Shown: positions 54,072-62,164 of the stretch, piece after piece
Layout of the letters: each line of letters starts with the position of its first letter
Position numbering within the stretch: position 1 is the first letter of the stretch
Source of the DNA: Pseudomonas sp. NKUCC02_KPG
Lineage (GTDB): Bacteria; Pseudomonadota; Gammaproteobacteria; Pseudomonadales; Pseudomonadaceae
Reading direction: 5' to 3'
Length of the DNA: 64,000 bases
NCBI RefSeq assembly: GCF_019345465.1
Contig: NZ_JAHKRC010000011.1
Coordinates: 62,001 to 126,000 of the forward strand
The notes under the pieces: generated by a model
What the model was told of the DNA's origin: nothing
The model's input: the letters and a program-made list of their open reading frames with translations, nothing else
The model's database searches: none
Made by a program: the position numbers and the translations under genes

Positions 54072-55328
54072 TCACCGTATCGGCACGACGTTGTGGTCCC
54101 TGGTTTGATTGATCGCAGATGCCGACAGGTTGCCAGTGGCCGCTTTCTGGATGTGCTCACTCCACCAAGCCATCATCGGACGCCGGCGTTCGATGTAGTC
54201 CGCTCGGTTGTAAGCGCTTCGGACTTCGTCCTTGTCGACATGCGCCAGCGCGACTTCGATCAGCTCCGGACCCCACCCATGCTCGTTCAGGATGGTGCTG
54301 GCCATGGAGCGCATGCCGTGGCTGACCAAGCGGTCCTGGAAGCCCATGCGTTTCAACGCCATGTTGGCGGTCTGGCTATTGGCGTGGGTGCGCGGATTTC
54401 TATCTGCCGGGAACACGTATTCCCTGTGACCACTGTGGGGCTTGAGCGCCTCCAGTAACGCGAGTGCCTGTTCGGTCAGCGGGATGGTATGCGGACGCCG
54501 CTTTTTCATGCGCTCCGGCGGGATGGTCCAGATGCGTTTGTCGAAGTCGATGTCTGCCCATCGGGTGGTAGCCGCTTCGGCAGGACGGGTCATGGTGTGC
54601 AGTTGCCATTCGATCAGGCAGCGGGTGATCCGCTTGATGCTGGCGTTCGCGATTTCGATCATGAGCTCGGAAAGCTCGTCTGGTCGTAGCGCGGCCATGT
54701 TCTCTTTCTTGGGCTTCTTGAATACCGCTCGAATACCACTGAGGGGATTAGAGAAAATCAGCCCGGAGTTTACCCCGTAGGTCATGATCTCGTTAAGCCG
54801 TTGGCTCAGTCGCTTCACTGTCTCGAGACTGCCTTTGGCTTCGATTGGGCGAAGCAGTTCGATGACCATCGGTGCGGTAATTTTCGAGAGCGGCGTTGTT
54901 TTCAGGTCTGGAAATACGTGCAGGGTGAGCGATCGCCAAATGTCCTCGGCGTAGGCCGGAGTGACCGAGTCTTTCTTGAGCTCGAACCAGGCGGTGGCCA
55001 CGTTCTCGAAAGTGTGTTCCGTTTCTGCGCGCTTGGCTTCATTCAGCGTATCGCGCTGCACCTTCGGATCGATGCCCTGGGCGAGCAGTTCGCGCGCTTC
55101 GACTGCCATCTTTCGGGCGTTCGCCAGTGACAGTTCGGGGTAGGTCCCGAAGCCGATGTTGATGCGCTTTTTGGTCACCGGTTCGCGGTAGTTGAAATTC
55201 CACAGCAACGAACCGTTGCTGCGTACACGGAGCTGCAAACCGTCTCCGTCGGTGAGGACGTAATCCTTGGACGCGGGTTTGACTCCCTTGAGCTGTCGAT
55301 CAGAGAGGCGGAGGGTTTGAGCAGGCAT
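54072..55328 (-). CDS. Island tyrosine integrase (P4/DUF4102 type)
   Basis: 418 residues. N-terminal DUF4102 arm-binding domain (LRLSDRQLKGVKPASKDYVLTDG...INIGFGTYPELSLANARKMA) and a catalytic domain with HTMTRPAEA (R I), SHGMRSMASTILNE (HxxR) and the Tyr in VRSAYNRADY. The start at 55328 has GAGG at 8 bp. It lies about 130 bp from the right attachment repeat, with arm-type repeats upstream of its start, so it should be the enzyme that inserted the 14.6-kb island. Confidence 0.93.
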   Translation of the reverse strand: MPAQTLRLSDRQLKGVKPASKDYVLTDGDGLQLRVRSNGSLLWNFNYREPVTKKRINIGFGTYPELSLANARKMAVEARELLAQGIDPKVQRDTLNEAKRAETEHTFENVATAWFELKKDSVTPAYAEDIWRSLTLHVFPDLKTTPLSKITAPMVIELLRPIEAKGSLETVKRLSQRLNEIMTYGVNSGLIFSNPLSGIRAVFKKPKKENMAALRPDELSELMIEIANASIKRITRCLIEWQLHTMTRPAEAATTRWADIDFDKRIWTIPPERMKKRRPHTIPLTEQALALLEALKPHSGHREYVFPADRNPRTHANSQTANMALKRMGFQDRLVSHGMRSMASTILNEHGWGPELIEVALAHVDKDEVRSAYNRADYIERRRPMMAWWSEHIQKAATGNLSASAINQTRDHNVVPIR

Positions 55329-55352
55329 GAGATTTTCCTCAAGCACTGATTT

Positions 55353-55402
55353 GGTATTCCAAAGATTAGCACCGGATGGGCTGGAATACCGTTTGGAATA
55401 CC
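55353..55402. promoter_or_regulatory. Putative integrase arm-binding sites (right end)
   Basis: GGTATTCCAA (55353-55362, inverted), CTGGAATACC (55381-55390) and TTGGAATACC (55393-55402). The last two match the left-end pair in sequence and in 12-bp spacing. They probably also overlap the integrase promoter. Confidence 0.6.
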
Positions 55403-55458
55403 CAAACGGCTGGAACTCAAAAACCCTCTGCGGAGCCCAGTAGCCCTTAAACCCTTGA

Positions 55459-55533
55459 TTTTGCTGGATTTAAGGCACAAAAAAAGACGTCCGTGGACGT
55501 CTTTAGATGATGAAGTGGTGGAGCCGGGGGGAT
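55459..55533. repeat. Right attachment repeat joined to a tmRNA 3'-end fragment
   Basis: 55459-55504 repeats 40857-40902 (43 of 46 identical, including the GACGTCC terminator). It is followed at 55516-55533 by TGGTGGAGCCGGGGGGAT, the reverse complement of the Pseudomonas tmRNA 3' end (ATCCCCCCGGCTCCACCA). The tmRNA body is not intact here: sequence diverges after 55533. Insertion at the 3' end of ssrA is therefore inferred. Confidence 0.8.
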
Positions 55534-55687
55534 AGGTACCCTTCCTCGTTACTCATGCTAACCAACTGATTTAAAAGATGATTAGCTGTTCACCATTATC
55601 CGCGATGTCACACCCAGGTGGAGCAAGTTTGCGTTTCTCCCCCAACCTTACACAGCGAGCCTGTAGAACAGCAAGCGTTTTGCTAAG

Positions 55688-55772
55688 TAGGGAGTTGAAC
55701 CCGCGTCCAAATGGATGCCGCTATCGAATGATCCATGTGCTTTATTGCTGGCGTCGAATCAATGCCACCCTC
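55688..55772 (-). pseudogene. Internally deleted tmRNA-like relic
   Basis: Minus strand: GATTCGACGCC (55760-55750) followed by AGCAATAAA resembles the tmRNA 5' tRNA-like part (GATTCGACGCCGGTAACAAA). CGATAGCGG (55726-55718), then nine bases, then GGACGCGGGTTCAACTCC (55708-55691) resembles the tmRNA 3' part (CGATAGCGG-N9-GGACGGGGGTTCAAATCC) with the same spacing. The mRNA-like domain and CCACCA end are missing. Likely a remnant of an older insertion in ssrA. Confidence 0.4.
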
Positions 55773-55849
55773 AGCCCTTGCAATGCAAGTTTCATCACTC
55801 TCTAACTCATACCGCTGGTTTGTCTGCTGCCTCCAAAGTACGGTGGAAG

Positions 55850-56236
55850 TCAGAAGTTAGGTGGTTGCTTGGATGTAGGCAGGTTGAAACGGTGACCGCA
55901 GAGCAGGCAGAGCAGGCAGAGCAGGCAGAGCAGGCAGAGCAGGCAGAGGTGGTGAGACAGGACGTGGCGGTCGAGCGTATCGCCCAGCTGTGCGCCGAGC
56001 GCGCAGCCGCCAACACCGCCGGCCAGGCCGCTGAGGCTGGCACCTGACACAGAGCCATGCGCGATACCTGCAGGTCCAGCGAAAGCACCAACAGGCGCCC
56101 TGGCCCGACTACCTGCTAGGGCAGCGCTTATGCCGCGTGCAGCACCACCTGCGGTGCCAATGGCCGCGCCGATTGTCATGGTGTGATGGAAAGAAGCAAC
56201 TTTTGGGGAATGACAGCGGGGACACTGTAATGACAT
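55850..56236 (-). CDS. Zinc-ribbon/glycine-zipper small protein with repeat-expanded C-terminus
   Basis: 128 residues. Starts MSLQCPRCHSPKV (half of a zinc ribbon), has a glycine-rich zipper-like membrane region (GAAIGTAGGAARG ... GLAGGVGGCALGAQLG), and should end with a second CxxC knuckle before GHRF. Here that knuckle has been multiplied to repeated CLLCLLC by five copies of a 9-bp repeat (GAGCAGGCA, 55901-55945 on the plus strand). Confidence 0.7.
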   Translation of the reverse strand: MSLQCPRCHSPKVASFHHTMTIGAAIGTAGGAARGISAALAGSRARAPVGAFAGPAGIAHGSVSGASLSGLAGGVGGCALGAQLGDTLDRHVLSHHLCLLCLLCLLCLLCLLCGHRFNLPTSKQPPNF

Positions 56237-56319
56237 GGGACGGACCTTCTTGGTGGTGATGTCATTGCAGTAATGTGAGGCGGAGATTTATTGGAATTGA
56301 ATCGCCAGCAATCGAGGTC

Positions 56320-56349
56320 TTGTACTCAGGCCATATTCGATATTATGAT
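56320..56349 (+). promoter_or_regulatory. Candidate promoter of the viperin operon
   Basis: TTGTAC (56320-56325), an 18-bp spacer and TATGAT (56344-56349), about 170 bp before the first gene. A hairpin (CACGGTGA-TCTG-TCGCCGTG, 56482-56501) lies just upstream of its ribosome binding site. Confidence 0.35.
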
Positions 56350-56519
56350 CTTGCTATCGTTAAGTGCGTGTGGTGCCTGAGCAACCACGGCTGAGAAGTT
56401 GCCTCCTCAGTTGATCGGCTCAAAGGGGCTTCCCCTCTCTCTCCAAATCCCTTGCTGACCATAACCTGTTGCCTGAGGCAGCACGGTGATCTGTCGCCGT
56501 GGCTTTATTGGAGAGAGCT

Positions 56520-58349
56520 ATGAATACTTCTGACCTGTTGCACGCATCGCGTGACGTCTATGTCCTGACTGAGAAGCCGAACACCGATGAAGGGGGTTCT
56601 GATCGCTTCTGGTCTATGCGACTCGAAGGTCTTCATCACGATCATATTTGTCGTGCCGTAGCCGAGCTGCGTAAACGCCGGTCTCGTCCTATCTCAAAGC
56701 AAGTCGAGCGCACTACGAAGTCAGTTGCGCTTCAGGACTCTCTGGCTCGTGCCCTAGGAGCCGAGTCTTACTGCGACTGGCGCGAGGTCGAGCAGCAGAA
56801 GATTGCCGACCTTCTGTCCGAGAACGGCATGTCGGTGCCGACCGATCTCATAAAGTGGTCGTATTCGCCAGGACTGGCTGGTGCTCTGACGGCGCGACAG
56901 GTTGCCGATCGCCTTTTCAATTCTGGTCTGCCGTTGCCCAAGCGGATTTTTACAGGTGTCGGCTCTTTATTGTTTGCTCCGAGTGGATACGGCCGTCTTG
57001 ATCTCAATTATGTAGCAGGTCGTACGTTTTGGACGGATCAGGATCGATACGCTTTCTGTGAAGAGCATGCGGACGAGATTCTTTTGCGTGCCGAGCACAT
57101 GAGGGGCGGTAATGGGCCTGCCTACCTCGATATGACTGGTCGAATGTTGATGCTCAGCGCGGTAAGCGAGTTTATCGGCGGCATGTACAACATGATGGGC
57201 AGTAACCTCATAGAGCCTGCAGTAGGTGACCCGGTGATGCGGAGTTACAACATGTCCGAGGAGGATCTGGCGTTTGAGCTGCAGCTGTTGCAGCTGTTCC
57301 GTAAAGAGATTGAAGGTTCTGATGATGGTTGGGTGGATGTGCTGCCTGTTCCTGGAAATTCCAATCTCATCTTCCTGAAGGGTGCTAACGGCACTTTTGA
57401 CTGGGTCATTCGTGATCAGCGCGACAAGGAATTTTCCTCCAACCCGCTTTACCCGTTCTTCAAGAAGGACGAGGTGCCCAAGGCGATGGACCAAAGCAAG
57501 CTGGATGGGCATTTGTATTTCGCAACCGGCACATGGGGAGAAAAGCTGGAGCACGATGCAGAATCGCGTCATTACGCCGAAGGGGGGACGGCGGCCAATT
57601 GGCCTGGTTATGCGAAGCTGATTCAGCGCGAACTTATTGCGAGCCAGGGATACCGGTTTCCACGCACTGAAACCGGAGCCGCATCCGATGAATTTATCCC
57701 GCATCGGTTCGCTGAGAGCTGCTTGATGGTGTCACCCCTCGTATCGATTGCTGATTTTTTCGATTTCTGTACTCGGTCTAACTGGGGGCAGGCCAGGCAA
57801 GAGAAGGCGCTCAAAACAAGTTCGAAGGAAATCGACGATTTGGGCGCTATCAACATGGACTCCGCTGATCTTCCAGTCAGCGTAACGTGGCTGGATGCTG
57901 TCGCGTATTGCCGTGACTATGAGCGGCGGACAGGGCTTCCTGTTCGACTGATGACCATCGAGGAGTGGCGTGAAATTGCTCCACCCAAATGGGCATTTGT
58001 AAATGGTAAGTCGCTCACGGATCCTCTTGTCTGGGACAAGCTTGGGTGGCCAATCACTTATCCCTTGAAAGATTCAAATTCGATCTTTCGCTCTGATGGT
58101 TCTACTCCATTTGGTCCCAACCTTAAGTGGGTATCGAGTGACAGTGGGGCTAAGTTTCTCTCCGTGCCGGGCTTTAGTGAGTGGTTATCTGGGGCTCAAG
58201 GCGGGGTCGCGCCGACAGCTTGCGTAGCAACAGATAGCTCCGTGGCAGGTGGCACGATTGAGCGTGATTTGTGTCCGGTACGCATGACGATGAGCTACAA
58301 GGGTAAAGTCGGATTTCGGCTTTGCTACGTCGCGAATCTCGACGCCTAA
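56520..58349 (+). CDS. FGE-sulfatase-fold protein in operon with viperin
   Basis: 609 residues. The C-terminal third resembles formylglycine-generating/EgtB-like domains: LPVSVTWLDAVAYCRDYERRTGLPVRLMTIEEWRE and the end KGKVGFRLCYVA. The first ~390 residues match no family I recognise; a short helical motif LQDSLARALGAESYCDW occurs near residue 80. Start at 56520 with GGAGAG seven bases upstream. It ends 20 bp before the viperin gene, so it is probably a partner or modifier in the same defence function. Confidence 0.65.
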   Translation: MNTSDLLHASRDVYVLTEKPNTDEGGSDRFWSMRLEGLHHDHICRAVAELRKRRSRPISKQVERTTKSVALQDSLARALGAESYCDWREVEQQKIADLLSENGMSVPTDLIKWSYSPGLAGALTARQVADRLFNSGLPLPKRIFTGVGSLLFAPSGYGRLDLNYVAGRTFWTDQDRYAFCEEHADEILLRAEHMRGGNGPAYLDMTGRMLMLSAVSEFIGGMYNMMGSNLIEPAVGDPVMRSYNMSEEDLAFELQLLQLFRKEIEGSDDGWVDVLPVPGNSNLIFLKGANGTFDWVIRDQRDKEFSSNPLYPFFKKDEVPKAMDQSKLDGHLYFATGTWGEKLEHDAESRHYAEGGTAANWPGYAKLIQRELIASQGYRFPRTETGAASDEFIPHRFAESCLMVSPLVSIADFFDFCTRSNWGQARQEKALKTSSKEIDDLGAINMDSADLPVSVTWLDAVAYCRDYERRTGLPVRLMTIEEWREIAPPKWAFVNGKSLTDPLVWDKLGWPITYPLKDSNSIFRSDGSTPFGPNLKWVSSDSGAKFLSVPGFSEWLSGAQGGVAPTACVATDSSVAGGTIERDLCPVRMTMSYKGKVGFRLCYVANLDA

Positions 58350-58369
58350 CCTCTCAAGGAGCTGAATAA

Positions 58370-59308
58370 ATGACGCATCTCCAGCAAGGAGAGGGTGGCG
58401 TACGCCCTCACGTATCTGAATTGGTCATCAACTGGCACATTACGGAGGCCTGTAATTATAAGTGCCGCTATTGCTACGCAAAATGGGATGGTGCTGGCAG
58501 GGAGCTGCTGCATGACTCGGGCCGTGTCCGCAATTTGTTGGATGAGCTACAGGCCTTTTTTCATACAGAGAACGTTTCCAATCCACTCCGCCAGCACATG
58601 TCGTGGTCTGGCATCCGTTTGAACTTGGCCGGTGGAGAGCCGCTGCTGTATCAAGATGCCTCGCTTCGCGTGCTGGATTACGCGAGGAGCAGGGGGATGA
58701 CGGCCTCCATTATTACTAATGGAAGCCGGCTCACTGACGATCTGATTGACCGACTCGCACCGCTCGTTTCCATGCTCGGATTGAGTCTGGATTCAGCGAA
58801 TTCTACCAAGAACACCGGCATTGGCCGCGTCGACAGCCGTGGTTCTTTGCTGGACGTGGACTCGCTCCCGGAAATGCTGGTGCGCGCAAAGTCCCAGAAT
58901 CCGGCTCTGCGATTGAAGGTCAATACAGTGGTCAATGCGCTGAACCACCAAGAGGACATGTCACCGATTATTCATGCGCTTGCACCACATCGGTGGAAGG
59001 TGCTGCGCATGTTGCAGGTGGTGACCCATGACCTGGCCGTTTCCTCCGAAGACTTTCTCGCCTTCGTCGCTCGCCATGACGCACTTCGAGAGGTGATGTG
59101 CGTCGAGGACAACGGCGACATGAGTGAGTCGTACATCATGATTGATCCGTTGGGGCGCTTCTTTCAGAACACAAGCGGCCAGCAGGGTTACCACTACAGC
59201 CGCTCTATTGATGCAATTGGGGCGGAGCGTGCGTTCAACGAGTGGCGCTTTTCAGTAGGCACATATGTTTCGAGGTATCGGAGCACAATGGTGGCAGAGC
59301 GACCATGA
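58370..59308 (+). CDS. Prokaryotic viperin (antiviral radical SAM enzyme)
   Basis: 312 residues. Radical SAM cluster CNYKCRYC with C28, C32 and C35, preceded by VINWHITEA as in viperins. LNLAGGEPLL (SAM-binding GGE), ITNGSRL, then LKVNTVVNALNHQEDMSPII and HRWKVLRMLQV, which parallel human viperin NSVINRFNVEEDM and RWKVFQCL. MSESYIMIDPLGRFFQN matches the C-terminal substrate region. Viperins convert nucleoside triphosphates to 3'-deoxy-3',4'-didehydro analogues that terminate viral RNA synthesis. AAGGAG upstream; ATGA overlap with the following HicA-like gene. Confidence 0.9.
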   Translation: MTHLQQGEGGVRPHVSELVINWHITEACNYKCRYCYAKWDGAGRELLHDSGRVRNLLDELQAFFHTENVSNPLRQHMSWSGIRLNLAGGEPLLYQDASLRVLDYARSRGMTASIITNGSRLTDDLIDRLAPLVSMLGLSLDSANSTKNTGIGRVDSRGSLLDVDSLPEMLVRAKSQNPALRLKVNTVVNALNHQEDMSPIIHALAPHRWKVLRMLQVVTHDLAVSSEDFLAFVARHDALREVMCVEDNGDMSESYIMIDPLGRFFQNTSGQQGYHYSRSIDAIGAERAFNEWRFSVGTYVSRYRSTMVAERP

Positions 59309-59530
59309 GGAAATACAGCTCATCCAAGGAAATAAATCTACTCATCAAAAATCTTTTTGCTGATGGCTGGTCATACCAGGCCGGACGTTGTCATGGTCGA
59401 ATTCGCCCACCCTTTGGAAGTGGTTTTGTCAGCGTGCCCTGCACCCCCTAGCGATCGCCGTTCATTTGATAACTTCACACATGCGGTCAACCGTCTGGTT
59501 CGTTATGGCTGCACCGCGCCAGAAACCTAG
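59305..59530 (+). pseudogene. HicA-like small protein, frameshifted at a C-tract
   Basis: The ATG overlaps the viperin stop. The first 48 codons read SSSKEINLLIKNLFADGW...GRCHGRIRPP...VSVPCTP and hit a stop at 59449-59451. Skipping one base in the run C5 (59444-59448) continues as PSDRRSFDNFTHAVNRLVRYG to a stop at 59528-59530, restoring a ~75-residue YcfA/HicA-like protein. It is either a pseudogene or switched by C-tract length. Confidence 0.65.
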
Positions 59531-59751
59531 TATTTGGCACGGTGACTTGCTAGTAGTTAGAGCACGTCGTGCTGAGGTGTCCCCTCTAGCCTCCACAAAC
59601 TGCATCATGACAACGAAGGTTGTTGCCAGTTGATGGCAAAAAGTTACCAGCGTAAGCAGGGGTATTTTGCAACGCGATGCGTAAGCCCTAGTTCAAAGTG
59701 TCACTGCTCGTTACCCCAAGCCTCAAATGAGGCTGCACAAAAGGATATGCC

Positions 59752-60141
59752 ATGAAAAGGTTTGTGTGTGCGGTGTTGTTGGTTCCGTTGATCGCGGCAG
59801 CAGGACCTTCTAAGAAGGACAAAGAAGAGGTATCGAATATTGTTGAGCGGTCAGGGCAAAATTTGGGAGGCCTGATCGAATGCGACCGGCACGATATGCG
59901 CGATGCATATATGGAAAGCCTTAAAGATGCGTTGAGTGTTTATCCCGGTACGGATCCAGTGAAAACTCGCGCTCTGCTCCGGCGTGTAGATGCACAGGGT
60001 GAGACCATCAGTCGGCTCGGTATCAAGGGAATACCTTCTCCCACAACTGAAGATTTGGACATGCAAAAAAGAGTTTGTGAAAGACAGATCTCCGACGCAA
60101 AAAGAGATATGAGAGCCTTGGACAGTTTCGTCCTGAAGTAG
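59752..60141 (+). CDS. Secreted small protein of unknown function
   Basis: 129 residues with a short signal peptide (MKRFVCAVLLVPLIAAAG). The mature part is charged and helical with two cysteines that could form a disulfide (IECDRHDM and KRVCERQ). AAGGAT precedes the ATG. No family recognised. Confidence 0.6.
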   Translation: MKRFVCAVLLVPLIAAAGPSKKDKEEVSNIVERSGQNLGGLIECDRHDMRDAYMESLKDALSVYPGTDPVKTRALLRRVDAQGETISRLGIKGIPSPTTEDLDMQKRVCERQISDAKRDMRALDSFVLK

Positions 60142-60187
60142 CTGATGAGGAACCGTTGGCTACCTGCCTGCGGAGATACCCCATGGG

Positions 60188-60209
60188 CGCCTGCAGTGAG
60201 TCGCAGGCG
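60188..60209. other. Hairpin between the secreted protein and Rep genes
   Basis: CGCCTGC-N8-GCAGGCG. No T-run on either side. The remainder of 60142-60386 shows nothing recognisable. Confidence 0.35.
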
Positions 60210-60386
60210 TTGGAGCGATTGATCCTCAGGTATTCGTCAGCAGAGTGTGCATCGATCCAGTTCGGTCTCCGCGACCGTTATCCACCTTGTTGAACGCATT
60301 GCCTCACTTGGCAAGCATCTCCTCACTAGCATCTGCGATTATCTCCGGGCTCTGAGCAACATCGAAAACTGCTGGGCCGATGTGGC

Positions 60387-61385
60387 TCAGGCGAGCTCGT
60401 AGAGCCCTGCTGGAGCCTCTTGAATGAGTCTAGGTAGCGTCAGTCCGTTGATTTTGCCGCGATACCATCGCTGTGCCTCACGCTTCAACACAGCGGAGAT
60501 AAAGGTCTGCTTGCCGGGTGGTAGGTCATAAGCGCCAGCCAATGCTGGATTGATCTGTACTGACAAACCATTTTTGACAGCATAGAAGCACCAGCGCATG
60601 GCTGACGGCTTCGGATCTTGCTCAATTTTTGCTCCCGGTGTCTGAAACATCAGGTCGGAGTCCGCCTCTCCCTTGATGGCTCGCAAAGCTCTACGAAGAG
60701 ATGTCTTACCTGAAGCGGAAAACCCAGCTGGCCCAATGATCAGACCATGCAGATGCCAACGTCTCCTGCTGGACTTATCAGCTAAGACATCCGGAGCTTT
60801 TTCGAGGCCATACAGAAACTCCGCGCCAGCACCTAACGCTTCCGGAATGAGACGTGTCAGTTGATCTCGAATGTATATCAGCGCAGTAGCATCGCCATCG
60901 TCAATCCGATTGCTGAGTCCTTTGCTGAGCATGAGAGTAAAGGTCTTTAGCTCCCAACCTCTTCTCGTTGCCATCCAGTACAGAGGGGTTGCCGCTGCGG
61001 CTAGCTTTGTAAACTCATCAGTGTCTCTCCATTGCTTCAGATTGGTCTCAGTAGGAAGCGGTTGATCAAGGAGAGTCTTAGCTCTCATCTTTGATCCGGG
61101 TACATGAGGAGTACTGTTAGATAAGATACTTCTCTTCTGCATAGCGAATTCCTTCGCATGTATCGCAGCTACTGTCGTTGAGGGCTTTTTGATAGGTCGC
61201 TTTCTTACGGTTTTTTGCTTTGTTTCGACGAGGGACATTACCTCGTTAGTAGGCTGATCTACGGGTGAGATACCCGTGACTCGATCGATTGATCCAAGTG
61301 GCAGTATCGGACCAGCTGAGAGCTCACCTGGTGTGCGATCAGGATACTCGGTAAAGGATGGTGCGATTTCACTCTTCGTGTCCAT
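60387..61385 (-). CDS. Rolling-circle-type HUH Rep-like protein
   Basis: 332 residues. RRRWHLHGLIIGP carries an HUH metal motif (HLH, 211-213). WCFYAVKNGL has a YxxK motif (Y268, K271) typical of the nicking tyrosine. The first ~115 residues are basic and low in structure. A P-loop-like GFSASGKT (221-228) follows the HUH motif, probably by chance. It may start replication of the element's circular form. The residue placement is my inference; no close family member is recalled. Confidence 0.55.
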   Translation of the reverse strand: MDTKSEIAPSFTEYPDRTPGELSAGPILPLGSIDRVTGISPVDQPTNEVMSLVETKQKTVRKRPIKKPSTTVAAIHAKEFAMQKRSILSNSTPHVPGSKMRAKTLLDQPLPTETNLKQWRDTDEFTKLAAAATPLYWMATRRGWELKTFTLMLSKGLSNRIDDGDATALIYIRDQLTRLIPEALGAGAEFLYGLEKAPDVLADKSSRRRWHLHGLIIGPAGFSASGKTSLRRALRAIKGEADSDLMFQTPGAKIEQDPKPSAMRWCFYAVKNGLSVQINPALAGAYDLPPGKQTFISAVLKREAQRWYRGKINGLTLPRLIQEAPAGLYELA

Positions 61386-61521
61386 GGCGAGCTCTCAGTC
61401 CTCTTGCGAGGTCTATTTTCAAAATGGCGTTCTACTGGATGGCGCCATGGTGATCGATTGCTTACACAGGATCTAAGACTTTGACAACCACGACCCCGGT
61501 CAGCGTATGGTCAAGTACAGG

Positions 61522-62163
61522 TCAGAAGTATTCCGTGATGATGTCGTCGTTATCTAGCATCAGGGTTTTATTCTGCTGATCCTGTCTGTGTTCAAGCCAG
61601 TGCAGTGTTTCGATCTCGTCTTCCATCGCTTCACCATCACCATTAATCTCAGCCTCTTCTCTGCGTTGCTCGGCACGCATTTTTGCTACATCGTATTCGC
61701 TCATGATATGGATTTGGAGCTCAGGTAATTCCTCTATGTCCAAAGCCATGTTCAGCTTTTCAAGGGGCAGGGCGCGCCGTGTTACGTCCTGTGTGAGTTT
61801 CAATGTCGTTGCGCTGGCGGCGAGCGCTCTGAGGGCGCCGGAGTCAGCTGGATCAATCTGATCAACACACTCCGAGAGCTTGGCTCTGATCTGCTGACTG
61901 ATCGCCAAATCGTCCAATACCAATGCCGCCGCAGTGCGCTGAACTTGCTCAAGTGCATAGGCGGCGTTGAGCATTTCTTCCCTTGCTTTCTCAACGAGGG
62001 CTTGTGTGGAAGCGCCAGCAACAGCCTTGTTGGTTTTTACGATGCGTTGCACGGTGCTGATGCTGAGTTCTAGTCGAGATGCGATCGCCGGCAGTGTATA
62101 GCCAGCTTCTCGGAGAATTACGGCTTGAGTGTTTTGATCTGGTGTCGCCTTTTTGCCGGACAT
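61522..62163 (-). CDS. Helix-turn-helix protein, partner of the serine recombinase
   Basis: 213 residues. Homeodomain-like HTH near the N-terminus (REAGYTLPAIASRLELSISTVQRIVKTNKA) followed by a long helical region and an acidic C-terminus. Starts 1 bp after the recombinase stop, so co-expressed. It could be a DNA-binding partner of recombination or copy control; a terminase-small-subunit-like origin is also possible. Confidence 0.65.
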   Translation of the reverse strand: MSGKKATPDQNTQAVILREAGYTLPAIASRLELSISTVQRIVKTNKAVAGASTQALVEKAREEMLNAAYALEQVQRTAAALVLDDLAISQQIRAKLSECVDQIDPADSGALRALAASATTLKLTQDVTRRALPLEKLNMALDIEELPELQIHIMSEYDVAKMRAEQRREEAEINGDGEAMEDEIETLHWLEHRQDQQNKTLMLDNDDIITEYF

Positions 62164-62164
62164 A

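Noticed and set aside
53746..54108. 120-codon frame with GCRRCRRCRRC repeat
   Set aside because: Coding potential is produced by the 9-bp TGTCGCCGG repeat; opposite-strand frames are equally open.
55901..55945. Possible CRISPR-like short repeat
   Set aside because: Contiguous 9-bp tandem repeats inside a gene, with no spacers.
60700..60725. Walker A-like GFSASGKT in the Rep-like protein
   Set aside because: No Walker B or helicase motifs follow; it lies just after the HUH motif and is probably chance.
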